Positions 11,315 to 24,654 of a DNA stretch of 64,000 nucleotides are shown piece by piece. Location: assembly GCA_008694505.1 (NCBI GenBank), contig VZDJ01007747.1:26734904-26798903 (forward strand), given 5' to 3'. Every line of letters starts with the position of its first letter. Position 1 is the first letter of the stretch. The translations under genes were made by a program, and so were the position numbers. The DNA comes from Cyanoderma ruficeps (taxonomy: Eukaryota > Chordata > Aves > Passeriformes > Timaliidae). The notes under the pieces were generated by a model, which was given only the letters and a program-made list of their open reading frames with translations, ran no database searches and was not told the origin of the DNA.

Positions 11315-14300
11315 TATCTAGAGATAGATTTTTTTTTAGGATGTACTCATAATTTGGCTTCCAAACATCTAATTTTAGGTGAACTGCATTGTCTGCCTTG
11401 GTTCTTTGGCACCATGAATGTAGTTGAAGATACTCTGTGTTTACAAGACTCAAAACTGTTTTTTGAAGCAAGTATATAAATGTCAAAACTCTAATTTCTC
11501 CAATCAACATGTATGAATTAATTGACTGTTTGATTTTTACCCCATGACACATTTTTAATATTTATATATTCCTCCAAATGAACACTATACAGAAAACCAG
11601 GTACCTGAAAGAATTGATTTTTCTTTTCCTGTAGTTGCATTATATATTGATCATACAATAGCATGTGACTGTTAGGACTGAAATTCTTGATTGAATAATT
11701 GACTATAATAGAATATTTTTAAAAGAAAAGATCTTAGATTTGATAGCTTTACATGGAAGAATGTTTCAGGAAATAAAAGGAAACATTCCAATGAAGAGTG
11801 GTCTAAGAAACAAATAACATATTCATGTCAGACCTCAAACATGTAAAAAAAATGAGGTAAGAGACAAAACTGGACTTGTAGAAAGTCCTCTTAATTTCAA
11901 CTTCCTTCTTGGAATCAAACATTCTGCTTTTGTTTTGTTTGTTTGTTTATGTGCTGTTACTTTTTTTAAATTAAATCTAATTAATAATTTTCCATTTCAT
12001 CTTCATTCAGCTTAATGCTGAAATGTTAGGCAGAATGATTGAATATGTGAAGTGCAGCACCCCATAGTACAAAAAGCACAGACTGGTGGTTCTTAGGTAG
12101 GGCTCTACTCATGTCAGATTTGTCCCATTTAATATGGAAAGTTCCACTTCACCTCTCCACCTCTCCTGTCAGTGGAGGAGTATTAATAGAAATAACACTC
12201 CAAGCTCTCTTCCTGTGCAGAAGATACAGATAATTCTGAACTTCGCAGTCTGTTTTCTGTTTCCACCCCACTTCTCTTTGTGCTAGCCAGGGTCTACCAT
12301 CTATAGAGAATGGATCCTACAAGAATGGTAAGGTCAGCAACATTTTTTTTATGGAGAGCAGAATAAAATTTTTACATATAACAGGAGCAACTAATGCTAT
12401 CACTGACCCCTTTTCTGTGTTATGGTATTTTTCTTTCCCTTTTCTAAATGAACAACAGTAACAAGAACAATGATAAGCAATTGCATTTTTCCCCACATGT
12501 CATTAATAAGAATTAAGTATTTTAACACTGCGACCATACTAATTTTTATAATATATGTTTACAATGAGACAGGTGCAAATGATGTAATTTTCAAATGTTA
12601 TTTATTATTTGCAAAGGAAAACAGTAGCACAGACAGACTTGTTCCCTTAATGTTTATCTGTCTGCTCTTTTTCTATCTAATGAGGTAAAAAATAGATTAA
12701 GTATTTATAAATATTACAAAAAATGTTTGCAATGTTTATTTTGATATGACATATGATCTGGTGGTTTTTTAATAGAAATCATAGCAATACTAAAAATCAC
12801 AGAAATGCACAATGATAAATTAAGACCATATGCATGATTGCGTTTAATCTGGAGTAAATGCTGTTTTGTTTGTGATCATTGAGTGGTATATTCTGTGATA
12901 CAGCAGTGTCTACTGTGATGCCACTAATATGCTGTACTTGTTTTACTGAAGGCTATTTTTATTGTCTCTCATTGAAATACACTTTTAGGAAAAAGAAAAA
13001 AAAATACTTAAATATTTTAGAAAGACCTTTCAAAATTTCAGAAATGCTTTGATTGTACTTAGATTTTAAAAGAAGAGACAATAAACCAAACAAGTCAGAG
13101 TCGATATTATAGGATGACACAAGAGGACCTCTCTACTTTTACATCTTAGATCCATTTTTCTAGACATAATCTCCTTTGTAGTTGTCAGGAACAACTAGTT
13201 TTCTATGGAAATACACAGACAACAGATTTCCTACAATACCACATTCAGCTATTTTAAATTCTGGCTGACTCTAAGCCCGAGAAGGAAGCAAAAGAGTGGA
13301 TATTTAAATTAGCTTTTTCGGGTATTTTTTGCTAAAAGGTAATGCAGGATATCAAATTTGTGGTGAAATGTTTCCAAATAGTGTCTTTTTACACACTATA
13401 ATGGTCTGTGTTGTCTCATGCTCATTAGATAGAGAATTAAAAAAAATGAATAAATGTATCCTTAGTATCTTCTGTGATGCATCTTTTCACCACTGTGGAA
13501 ATGTATCCACTAATTGCTTAATAGCTTATCTAATATGAAGGTAAACAAAAGCTAATTAAAATTTTCAGTTACAGTCCTTAACATCAAAATATTCTTATGT
13601 CAGAATAAACTGTGTAGTATAGATTTTTCTTGAAGTATGGAAACTTTGTGACCCACTTCTGTAAATATAACTGCTTTCCATTCACTCGCTGCTCAGAAAA
13701 GTGAGTACCTTGGAGACCTCTAAAGCATATTGATGGAACACTCTCCTGAAGTCTAATGTAAGCTGCTGTGTGTTTGACCATACAGCAGAAATAGAAAAGA
13801 TTGAAAAAAACCCAAAAAACCAATCAAAAAATAAAAACTGAGGCAGAAATCTATTTCAGGTTTTTAAGCAGTTTTTTTTTTACAGAGTACCTATCTATAG
13901 TAGATATTTATATCATAACACTAAATTGCTAGCTAAATGTTGAAATTATTTTTATACAACATTAATGATTATATTTAATTATTTCCTGGCAAAAATGTAA
14001 AAAAGAACATACAATATAGATAGTACACAGATCACTTGCACATTTTAAAAAGCCATTGCTAGCACCATTCTTCCTAGAACTTGCCTGAGGAGGGTATCAC
14101 GGGGTTTCCAGCAGCCTATTGTACCTGATTTTTCATCTCTTTCCAGAAGAGTTAATTTAAAATTATTTAGAAACATGATATTTCTTAAAAGCTTTAGTAA
14201 GCATATCTTGCTCATTCGTCTGTGCATTCCAGCTTTATGAAAATTATTCAATCATCCCTTGTATTATGTCAATATCAGGCAAAAGCTAACACATGCATCA

Positions 14301-16835
14301 GAGTTTCAACTAAATTCATATTGGCTTAAGACTATACACAGTGAGGGCCATGAAAATGTTTTCAGCACTCAGGATTTTGGTGGAGACAAAATGCCCCTCT
14401 AGACTTGTGAAAAAATAGAATTAAATATTAACTTAATTTCTAAGTAGGGTTTTAGCGTTTATATTATTGAAGGAACAGTGGAAAAATATGTGCTTATCAA
14501 AACCCAAATTTTATAACATCTCTGGTAATATTATTATCACTAACTGCCAGGTCTACTTATTCCACTGATTCTGTGCTAGACTGTAGTGCTGTACTACACC
14601 CTTTCACAGCTGGCTTCCCCAAACTAACCTATTAATTATTCCATGTCATTGAGATGCACATAATCTACAAAAGGTTTCATTGCCTTCTTCCCATGAGGAA
14701 ACATTGACTTGCTGAATGATTTTTGAACATCTCTAATTGCTTATTTGGTAAGTATACATGTCATCTTGAAACTGTTGCACTTACAATCTTGATACAGAGA
14801 AAGGAAATAGAACATACATGGAGTGAGGAGCTTTCTGTCGAACAATACTTATCTTTTTAAAAATCGTTCTAATCAAATTATTAAATTCAGATGGAAAGCT
14901 TAATTCACAGGACAATTAAATAGGAATGCAACCTCCTCTCCTCCGTGGTATATATCTTCTAGTGCAGTGTTCACTCTTGAAATGTTCCTCTGGGTCTCAA
15001 GGCTTACACTTCTGTATGTTTTAAGCAGACTGTTAAGGGGAAATTATGACATGGCAACAGCATCCTGGTATTGAATATCTTACTTAATGATAAGTATTGT
15101 TCTGGAAATTGTATTCTAAACTTCTCTAACTTGGTATTTAAAATGAGGAGATTTCTACAAATTGGAGGTGAAAACACACACTAAAAAAGTCTGGTTGAAA
15201 TGAAATCCTTCATATTAAGATATAAAATTTGTATTAGTGATACTAATTTTTAAATACACAACTATGTCTGTCCACATATAAGTAATCAGACAGCAACAGG
15301 ACTGCATGGAGGAGTGCAGTCTTTAGGCTGCTTATTTTTTTATATTTTTTTTGATTGTTTCAGATTCTATTCCTTAATTGTTTCCTTTAAATATTGACTT
15401 CTCATTGTTAAGGCAAAAATTTTGCCTTTTTAGAAGCTAATGCTGCATTTAATAGCTCATTTTCTAGAATGTGGTTTATATCTAATTTTTTTTCCAGCTT
15501 TCCATGTGCTCTGATTATATATCGTATACTCCAGGGTTCCTGATTTGCTCATGAAATTTTCACTTTCCACATATGTACTAATGGCAATCTGCTCTATTTT
15601 TCTTTAGATCTTTTCTTCCATCCCTGAAGTACCCTTGAAATTTCCTGGCTGTTTTTAAATCACCTGTGTCTGGATGTCTTTCAATATTCTGCAAACAATC
15701 AGTAAACAGGGAAAAAAGAGTTTGATTTGTTTGTTTTATTTCAAAAAGATGTTGTGGATACACTAACTTTGCTTAAAATACATTCTTTATTTAGAACAGT
15801 GGATGTGATATGTCTCCATGGCTTTGTTAAATGTTGAAAGTTCATTTTTCAAGGTCAATTCCATTGTACTGGAGATCTTGAACTCAGCAACATTTCTGCT
15901 ACTCTTTTCAGTCCCATTTAATGAGATCTCTGCCTTACTAAGAATTAAAAATAGAATTTTGAGTTTAGTGTATTTAATATCCAATTCTATCTCTTCTTTT
16001 CATTATTACAAGTAGCCTGTGATCTGACCACTCTTTGAAGAGCTAAATATTAAATATATTATTACTAAACTGCTTAAAAATGTATAGGCTGTTTTCACAA
16101 TAGAAAAAAATAAGTTGGAAGGGTACTGCAACAAGTTGCATCCTCACAAGGTTTTACAATGAATTAATCCCTACAAGGGACAATCAAAACATAGGATTTT
16201 CATGTGTTAAATATATTTTCTTTTCTGGCTTTGTGGATATTACTGCTCCATCCGTAGGAGTGGCATTAGACATTTTTAAGTGTAGAGAGAATGTTAGCAA
16301 TTAACCTGAGAAATCTTTCAGTGTTAAGATGAAAGCTTAGTCTTTCATTCTAATAGCATGAAGACTTTCCTCATTATGAAAGGGCAATACAGAAGATCAT
16401 GAAAGCACAAGATGGATCATTTTCTTTCTGTCAAGGTTACACACAGCAGAAAAGGACTGGGTATCCAATAAATTCTTTTTCACAGAATTTGTTCAATGCT
16501 TTGCTGTTGCTTCTGAAAGTGATAGTGAGATACCTTTGGAACTGAAGTTCTGGAACCTGAGTGGACTGGTATGTGGAAAACTTCAAAGAATCAGTTTTGG
16601 ATAGGGAGTTGGACTATCAAAAACTGATCTCTTTAGGGAATGGAATGATTCAGCCTTCCCGCAAGAATCTGAATGATGTGTAAATGTTCCAGGGAAGATT
16701 TCAGTTGAAAGGTATTCTAACCAGGGGATAAAAAAAGTAATGATACCGAGAATCTGGGGATTGCAGTCAGCAGTGCTCTTTCACTGTTTTCTCTCAGGTA
16801 GCTGAAAACTACCTTTGGCAATTTGGCTTTTGCTG

Positions 16836-16878
16836 TGGTTTGTTTGGTTTGGTTTCTTTTTTGTTTTGATTTGTTGTT
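16836..16878. repeat. TTTG/TTTGG-type low-complexity tract
   Basis: An imperfect run of TTTGG, TTTTG and TTTG units. Confidence 0.75.
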
Positions 16879-19440
16879 GCAGGTTTTTTTAATAAAGGTA
16901 ATTTCTCTTTTGCTTATATTAATACTAACAAACTTAGGTCACCCATTTGTATTCTTATAATTACTATGTAAATATAGCAAATGTTGAAGGGTGACAAGTA
17001 ACTAGATGAAATTCAAACAGCATAAACTATCATAATTAGATTTTCAGTATAATTTTCTTATAAAATAATAAAATAAGAATCGTCTGTAAAAATTGATTAT
17101 GTGAGTGACCAGAATTCAATCTAGGTAAACTAATAGTGAAGATTCATAAGAATGTTTCTTTATAACATGAGATCTCTGACAGAGATATTGCTGTTAATGA
17201 CTTATTCGGAAGCTCATAAGGGTGTTGTATGTTTGTTTGGTTTTCCATTTTTAATGGAAAGATTGCAAAGAAGAGCAGTGGTTACCATTTGCTGTGAAAG
17301 ACAAAATAGACTATAAAAATATTATATCACAAAAGGAAAATAAAACTACTTGAGAGACATGTACAGCATTGCAGAAAAATTACTAAGGGTATTACCTGAA
17401 AATTGCTGGTAAAGTACGTTTTGATCATCCCATACTTCATTTTTATACCTTGATAGACAAGCAGGAGGATCACACTTGATCATACAAACCAGAAAGCAAT
17501 TGTTGCTTTCAAAACTATCAGTATTTACTTTTCCATGCCACTCTTTCATAAAAGTTTATCTGCTAATTTCTCTGTCCCGTTTCTCAAGTATTAGCATGTA
17601 CTGTAGACTACAATCTGGAGGCTAATAAAGATGTATTAATAACATATTGCATTTCATAACAGGCAAATTGCAGGTGGAAATACTAATGAAAGATTATAGG
17701 CATTGATCAATACCATAAGTATAAGCTGAGAAAAGGTGAATTATTGACGGTAAAACCTGAAAACTTAAGATAATGTTGGTTATATTGGTATGATTACATG
17801 ACATTATATGATTTCAATGCCATTTTTTAGCAGCGGTTTACACCAACTGAGCCAAAAGACATGTCAGAGCACTATATTTGTTTCGAAAAAAATATATTTT
17901 TCTTTAAATAATATACTGTTCAAAAAGATTCCCATCCTTCTTCTGTTGGAGACAATGACCAAGAGTCCAGTCTTCCTGCTGTCAGTCTGTCATTAGCTCA
18001 TACAGCTAATGAAGTAGGTACAAATACATCTGAGAGGTTCTGAGGGAGCCATAGCTCTTTCTGAATCCAAATTTTCAATACACCGTTTTATCCGCAAATA
18101 AGGGATATTAAGACTTTATATGCAACACTTCTGTATATTAAATAACAGAGAAGTTACTGTACTGCTGCTGTGAGATTTTAATAGAACTCTTGAAATCAAG
18201 GTGTATGATAGGCAGAAACTGTCATATTGCATTATGTTAGGGGAAGGGAAAATGAAATTCCTGGTACCCAGCCAAAACTCACATAATAAGCATCTAAGTA
18301 GTTAAAGATTAAATTCCCCACAAGACTGAAAACTTCAGGTTCATGGTTGTTTGCACAGCCAGCACATCCTGTTATACAAATGGTAAATATTAGCCTTTTC
18401 TTTCTGATCATACCTGCAGGGCTACTGGTATTGTTTACTAGTAAGTGTGTTAGAAATAATGGGTAAAGAAGTGTGTAATGTACAAAAAACCCCCACAACA
18501 TAAGTATATCTGCAAACTTTATAGACCACCAGTAAATTATACTATCTAATAAAACACTGAAAAATTATGAACAAAAATTTTCAGATTAAAATTAACAATA
18601 AGATTTAGAGATAATTTGTAATACTCAGTAATAGCATCTGATGTAGGGAACTTTTTCGTAGATATTTAAATATTCTACTTGGATATGGAGAAGAAAGGAT
18701 GGATAACTCTTACTTCTGAGATAAGGATTAAGGAGAAAGACAGTATATAAGCAAACACACCAAGAGCAACAATTCATGCAGTGATGGGAGACAGGCTCTG
18801 AATTGATAGTTCCTTTTTCTTTCAGTTTTGCATTTATTTATTCATGCTATGCCAAAGTAAAATATCAGTAACCTTTTTCTGCTACAATGTTATTGCTGCT
18901 TCTTGCTTTAGTAAAATCCAGGCCTCAGTACACAACAATACCTGATTCTGCCATCATCTGCCGTCTGCTGCCTTGAGCAACTGACAACATTGCTTTGCTT
19001 AAAACTGCTCTGTTCCTGCCCGTTGTGGCAGAAATCTCTCTGCTGCATAGATCTTTAAGAAAGCTTGTTCTGACTTCCTGACTTTTAATAAAAAAGGAGA
19101 GTAGAATCCTGTCTTTGTATCACAGAAAATCTGATAAACAATCTTTAACTTGAACTTAAATAAAATTGTTGTTTTCCATATTACGTATAGTGCTACAGAG
19201 TAATAAATTCCAGCATTGGCATGTCAAGAAACTGTTCTAACTTAAGTTGCTCCAGCAATTCAGAATCAAACAATGCTAAGATCAAATATTCCTTTCCCCT
19301 ATGCTTAGTGACAGTTTGGAAGAAATTATGAAAATAAGATTAAAACCTGGAAATTTGTTGTCTTTGTCCTATAAATGATTTCACTTTCATTCCTTCAAGG
19401 CTTTTCTCCGTGATAAGTTCTCTTGTAAGCAACATACAAA

Positions 19441-19445
19441 AGTGG
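19441..19445. repeat. Target-site duplication AGTGG (left)
   Basis: AGTGG directly precedes the TGTCCTGG start of the LTR and recurs at 19986-19990 directly after its GACA end. Confidence 0.85.
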
Positions 19446-19985
19446 TGTCCTGGTTCTGGCCAGCCCAGGGTTAAGTTTTGCAGTAGCTAGCAGGGGCCAC
19501 AGCCAGGACTCAAATGTTATTTTATGCCACCTCACATTATTGCTGGGCAGGGGGAAGGGAGGCTCTTGTGGGGAGAAGGGGCTCCTTCCAGTCCAGTAAG
19601 CGTGGCACCGGTTCTGACCCGGGGTGGTGCGAGTTCCAAGGCAGAGGGAGAAGTTGGGACATTCCAGTTCTGGGCTGGAGCAAGTGGTCAGTGGCATGGC
19701 TGCACTTGTGTCAAGCTCTGTGGTGAAGGCCTTTACACATGAATCCCTCTCTTTTTTGTACACTTTTTTTTACTACTATTGCTGTTGCTGTTTGTTTTCT
19801 TATCTCTCTGATTTCTCCAGTAAATTATTCTACCTCAACCCACAATCTTTGCCTTTTGTGCTTCCAGCTCTCCTCTCCAGCTCACCACAGTGGGGGAGGG
19901 AAAGAGGGGAGCTAGCAGGCAGCACATGGTTGGAGAATGTCAGTAGGAGCACTTGACTGGGGAGCACCATTCCTAAACCATGACA
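19446..19985 (+). mobile_element. Solo LTR, avian ERVL type
   Basis: This 540-bp solo LTR starts TGTCCTGGTTCTGGCC and ends CTAAACCATGACA. It is flanked by exact 5-bp AGTGG repeats (19441-19445, 19986-19990). Its ends and 3' half follow the common avian ERVL LTR: TGTCCTGGTTT...GGGTTAA at the start, a T-rich block at 19750-19800, an ATTAAA-equivalent AGTAAA at 19819-19824, TACCTCAACCCAC at 19831-19843, and CACCACAGTGGGGGAGGG (19882-19899) before AACCATGACA. The middle (19540-19680) is G-rich and diverges from what I remember, and I see no clear TATA box. There is no internal retroviral sequence. Short open frames over it (66-122 codons) are spurious. Confidence 0.9.
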
Positions 19986-19990
19986 AGTGG
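19986..19990. repeat. Target-site duplication AGTGG (right)
   Basis: An exact copy of the 5 bases at 19441-19445, directly after the LTR's terminal CA. Confidence 0.85.
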
Positions 19991-21866
19991 GTTTTGGTTG
20001 ACAGACATTTTTCCTGTTGGTTTGTTNTTGTTAGATTTTTTAGGGGTTAGATTTTTTTGGGAGGGGAGGGGTGTGTTTGTTTTTCATATATTGCATATTC
20101 TTTAAAGTATATATTATCCTTCAGGCTTTAAGTAGGAAAAAAGATCAATTAAATACACTATCTGTCCTGCTACTTAGTCACAGGGATCACTCTATGCCCC
20201 TCCTCACGTTCATAACTTCACGGTGTTGTCAGATATATCTTGCTTCACCAGTTATTCAAATTACTTACAGATAGTTTGTTACATCTCTAGCATCATAAAA
20301 ACATCTGTCACATTATGCTGCACAGAAGTCAACACTGACTTTGTTTCTAAAACTTGAAGTTCTCTGGCAAATTTTGTAGCAATTACAGGCTGCTTATACC
20401 TCAGTAAAATCCAAGTTTTTATTTAAACCTGTTAAAAAATTATCACAGAGAGGATGTACTTAGAGGCTAAACAATGTGATGCACTGATGATTCTAATTAA
20501 ATGCATTTTTAAAAATCCTGCGGTTTATATCTGGAAATATTCTGAAGGAACATTACATCTAAAACTCTATCACTCCAATACAGTTTGGTATAGATTATTT
20601 CAGCTATCATTTTCTGTCATCAAAAGGTGCCAGATAACCTTTAACAGAAGATATGAACATTTAATGCACTAGTCATGTATATTGTGCCTGTGTTATGCTT
20701 GGGAAAAAAGTGGAGGACAGAGGGTTGCAGAAATCTCACAGCAGATTTACATTTGGTTATAATACACTGTCTAACATAGGGAAGCTGCAGTGTGTTTTCG
20801 TAGTCTGCAGAGTTTGTTAGCATGACAGTAAGCATATGCCAGTTCTCTCAACCTTTAAGAAGAAATGAGTTTTGTTTGCAGTAAAAGGAAGAAACCCTCG
20901 AGTCAGTGGTTATCACTATCTTCTCTCTGAGTTTTAACTTTTCTAGTTTTATACTCCATGACAGAGGGAAGAAAGTTCAGATAATTTTAGACTCATGTTA
21001 ATTGGTGGAGAAATAATGAAAAAGCTTTCATAATGCATGTCAGAGTCAGAAAACTGTCATGCTGATGTGTAAGATCTACTCATATCTGTAGCCAGTCCAC
21101 TGTCTGTGTATTTCTTAAATATTAAACCAAATGATTGGTCGCTAGAGGGCATCAAATCTGTGCCCTAAAAAATGATGAAAGAAAAGCTGCAGATGTTTTA
21201 ATAGAACAAAGAGAATTTACATCTCTTGTATGCCTAGTGTTGTTATGCAGATCATAAACCAATTCATGTGTATTTTTAGTCACTTTATGGTAGTTTTTAC
21301 CCACTTCATAAAACTGTGAAATAGAAAGCCTTAAAAAAATTAAAAAAATAAAGGAATATCCACCACTCCCTGACAAATAATATCAAAGATCTGACTTTCA
21401 GACTCTAGAGGAAGGCTTATGTAGAGCTAGAAGGTGGAAACATAGATTATCTTCCACTGCTGTTTACCATCAAGTCAAGGTAATCATGGAAAAGAAAACA
21501 AAGAGCAAAAAAAATGGGGAGAGAAACATATACTTTGCACATCTCCTTTGTTTGGTGTCTTCTAAATACAGGTTTCTTTTCAAAGCCACTAAACCTACTT
21601 TTACAGTACCCTCTGTATGCTCATCTGTCTCACATGTACTTTTGTGTCCATTCTTTTTTCACTGTTAGATGTCTCCTGCATTCTATGATGTACTTCTCTT
21701 CTGGAACTGGACATCCTTTCATGTACTACTTTTATGTATTTTCAGGGGTCTTAGCACCTAGGAAAAAAATTGCAGATGAGGTCACAACATTTTATTGCCT
21801 ATAAGAATAAGGAAAACTCTCAGACATGGAATAGCTGCTGGGTTGTATGTAATGAGATTTTTGCAA
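19991..21866. other. Unique noncoding DNA between two ERVL LTRs
   Basis: No gag, pol or env remnant is visible, and the flanking LTRs are in opposite orientation, so this is not a provirus interior. It is AT-rich, with a single ambiguous base at 20027 in a T/G run. Confidence 0.6.
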
Positions 21867-21871
21867 GATAG
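21867..21871. repeat. Target-site duplication GATAG (left)
   Basis: GATAG lies directly before the LTR and recurs at 22431-22435. Confidence 0.8.
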
Positions 21872-22430
21872 CATCATATTTAACCCCAGTTGGTGACTTG
21901 CACCACACAGCTGCTTGCTCACTTTGCCCCAGTGGGATAAGAAAGAGCTAAAAATGAGAAAATGCATGAAGAAAGATAAAGACAGTTTAATAGGTAAAGC
22001 AAAAGTACACACACAAGCAAAGCAAAACAAGGAATTCATCTATGGGCAGGCAGTTGTACAGCCACCCCCAAGAGAGCAGGTCTCCATGACATTTAATGCT
22101 GACTTGGGAAGACAAACACCATAATTCCAAATGTCCACCCCTTCCTTCTTCCTCTGCTTTATATGCTGGACATGATGCCATGTGTTATGGAATGCCTCTT
22201 TGGGCAGCTGAAGTCAGATATTTCATCTGTGTCCCTTTCCAGCTTCTTGTGCAGCCCAGGTTCCTCATTTGTGGGGAGGTATGAGAAGCAGAAAAGGTGT
22301 TGACTCTGCAAGAACTGCTCAGCAGTAATGAAAAACTCCCTGTTTCATTAACAGTCGCCAGCACAAACCCAAAACATAGCCCCACATTTCCTACTATGAA
22401 GAAAATTATCTATCATCCAAAACCAGTGCA
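21872..22430 (-). mobile_element. Solo LTR, avian ERVL type, reverse orientation
   Basis: This 559-bp solo LTR reads on the minus strand from TGCACTGGTTTTGGATG (at 22430) to GGGGTTAAATATGATG (at 21872). The + strand shows diagnostic avian ERVL-LTR blocks in reverse: TTTAACCCCAGTTGG, CACTTTGCCCCAGTGGGATA, ATGCTGGACATGATGCCATG, GTTATGGAATGCCTCTTTGG and GTATGAGAAGCAGAAAAG. The TATA box is the complement of GCTTTATATG (22156-22165), and an ATTAAA polyadenylation signal is the complement of 21986-21991, about 170 bp downstream. Exact 5-bp GATAG repeats flank it. The distal terminus is CATC rather than TGTC, which fits CpG/TpG decay. No internal region remains. It belongs to the same broad family as the LTR at 19446-19985 but inserted independently. 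Confidence 0.9.
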
Positions 22431-22435
22431 GATAG
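22431..22435. repeat. Target-site duplication GATAG (right)
   Basis: An exact copy of 21867-21871, directly after the LTR end. Confidence 0.8.
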
Positions 22436-24009
22436 ATATAAATCAAAGAGATTAATACCACAGGTAAATTTGGTATGCTTTTGTTTCCATAGATTTAGTA
22501 TTTGACAGATTTTAATAAACAAATCTTAGCTACTTAACAAATAAAATTAAGTAATTCCTATATCTTTGAAATGTTTTTAGTAAAATTAAAGTAACATCAA
22601 TCATATTGATTTGATATCACTTGTTAGTGCAATATATCCTGAGGTTGGTAGACAGCTGATCCTTTATTAAATGAAAATAATATTTGTGTGTTCTGATAGT
22701 TTTTTACCTGCCATATTAAATTGTAATGTCGTAGGGGTTCTCCACACAAATACTCATTTCTGTGGAGAGCTCCTACAAGACATAAAAGCATCATAGATTT
22801 TCTGCATCCAGATTTGTTCAAGATTCTCAAAACCTACATGGAAATCATTAACATCAAACAGAACAAAAGAAAATAATAATAAAATCTCCCAGGCAATATA
22901 AAATTCTTGAATAGAAGAAAATGTAGCAAAATGGATTGTATAACTATTTCCTTTTCTGAAATCTTTGGGAGAAGGCAGGACATGCATGAGACATGGCATA
23001 TAATTATAGAGAAGCCCTAGTTAGTAAAAGGTGACTTTGATACTTAGGAAGCACAACCCACCTCTCAAGATTTCATTCTTTTGCCATATCTCTGTCAAGG
23101 AACACAGGTATTTCAAAAAAATCTTAAGGGAGGCTGTTAGTCATAGAAGTTTTAAAAAATTATTATCCAGAAGGGAACAGAGAAGTGAGGTCTGTTTCTG
23201 CTACATTATTGCAATTGCTATATATCTTTCTAACTTACTAAGGCACCTACAAGGGCACTAACCTTTCAAATAAACTTTCATTCCCAGTATTTTGCCTTGT
23301 TCTTTAAAGTTTAGAAGTCAATATGTTAAATGAAGAAGTACCATAAGGGTCTGATTTTTTTTCTTACTGCTGTTCTAAGTGTACATATGAGATTATATAG
23401 AAATGTCATATTTTGTGTTATTTTTTATAGCTTTTGTTGTATTTTTTCCTGTCAGTGACGTACTCATCAAATAGATCACAGGTGATGATTGCAAAATAAC
23501 CCATAGTCATTCCCCATATATTTTGATATAGAATTCTGTCATTCATTTAGTTTTTAAGTAGATTTTGACTAAAAGATTCTCTGAAATGCTATAAAATACT
23601 ACAAGCTTTTTATTATTTAACACAGATAAGAGTAAATAGTAGATGTAAAGAATGAAATCTTTATTTAAAACTTAGAAAAGGAGATGGAAATTATCTTAGA
23701 AGATTCCACAATATTCCACTCATATATGTAGTAATAAGAAGATATATAACAGAGAAAATAGTTAGACTTTTTCTCTAGTCTAATGCAATTCCTCTTCGTA
23801 GTTTAGTTTAACACTTCTATTTCTGATTTTTCCATTTGAAAATATGTCCCTTCTGTATAGCAGAATAACATGCAGAATACCTTTCAAAGAAAAAAAAAAT
23901 AAAGGTAAACTCTAAATTCCAACATCAGTATTTAGCTGTGTGGGTGAAATTTCAAATTATCAAGGAAGATAACTTTTTTAGGCTGTTGCACAGAAAAATG
24001 TCTTAGTTC
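22436..24009. other. Unique noncoding DNA
   Basis: AT-rich, with no supported gene, RNA or repeat. Confidence 0.55.
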
Positions 24010-24015
24010 TATAGG
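24010..24015. repeat. Target-site duplication TATAGG (left)
   Basis: TATAGG directly precedes the TGTGGGG LTR start and recurs at 24649-24654. Confidence 0.88.
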
Positions 24016-24648
24016 TGTGGGGTTGCAGGATTTGTTTAAAAGTTTTATTGTAAGTTTAGTTTAGTTCTATGTGCCTGAGATGGGGCCCCTGTCTTTTTAG
24101 AATTCTCTCTTATCAGAAGCTGGTATGTGTTCTGTTCTGTTTCTATTCCCTTTGCCCAGAGACAGTTCCCAATTGGTCCTTTTCCCATGATTTTCCCTGT
24201 CTGTTAGTAAAGGTCTTATCTCTCAAGACCAGAAACTTTGAAGAAATCTGCCTGATGGTTGGCAGGGGCCCTTGAGATCCCACCTTAATGTATCTCTGAT
24301 TTGTTATGAGTTGTGTAACTCAGTTGGCATTTATTCTTTTGTTTTGTTCTATTGGTTTAGAGTTTGTGTCCACCCCTTCAGCTAGCCCTGAACAAAAAGC
24401 CCCCTGAGCCCAGGGACGGGGTCTCTCCTGAGGTTTTGAACCTAGGGTGAGGGGGCTCTCCCTGTCCCCCAATAAACCTTTGTTCATCCTACCTCCGAGA
24501 GTCCCCTTTTTCATCAACCACAACCATAGCAGCAAGGGTCAGAGGTTGTGCAGAGCCAAGAGCCCACACATCGGCACTGTTGGAGCATGTCGGGGCTGAG
24601 CGGGCGGTCCAGCCGAATGGGCAGACCAGCAGGACACTCACCCCAACA
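24016..24648 (+). mobile_element. Solo LTR, ERVK/alpha-beta-retrovirus-like (6-bp duplication)
   Basis: This 633-bp LTR starts TGTGGGGTTGCAGG and ends ACTCACCCCAACA, with short inverted ends (TGTGGGG and CCCCAACA). Exact TATAGG duplications flank it (24010-24015 and 24649-24654). A perfect AATAAA signal is at 24471-24476, followed by T-rich sequence. The last 175 bp or so would be R/U5. No clear TATA box is seen; ATTGGT (the CCAAT complement) appears at about 24173 and 24350. The 3' part contains several CpGs (CATCGGC, GTCGGGGC, GAGCGGGCGG), so it is probably younger than the CR1 copies. The 6-bp duplication favours the alpha/beta class. The family name is unknown to me and there is no proviral interior. 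Confidence 0.9.
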
Positions 24649-24654
24649 TATAGG
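24649..24654. repeat. Target-site duplication TATAGG (right)
   Basis: An exact 6-bp copy of 24010-24015. Confidence 0.88.

Larger units (their letters stand above)
10641..19440. other. Long unique noncoding stretch
   Basis: These 8.8 kb are AT-rich with no supported gene. Visible items are a CpG-bearing patch at 10735-10900, a CT-rich tract at 11281-11314, TTTG-type runs at 11928-11949 and 16836-16878, and a small hairpin at 15301-15320 (ACTGCA/TGCAGT arms). Open frames, including the 123-codon minus-strand frame at 11181-11552 that overlaps the CT/GA tract, show no recognisable domain. Confidence 0.5.

Noticed and set aside
16590..16660. Possible CR1 3' tail (GGGAGTTGGACTAT ... TGATCTCTTTAGGG)
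   Set aside because: Only two short blocks match, with an extra segment between them and no tail repeat. Chance similarity cannot be excluded.
19446..22430. A provirus bounded by the two ERVL-type LTRs
   Set aside because: The LTRs are in opposite orientation, each has its own target-site duplication, and nothing between them resembles gag, pol or env.
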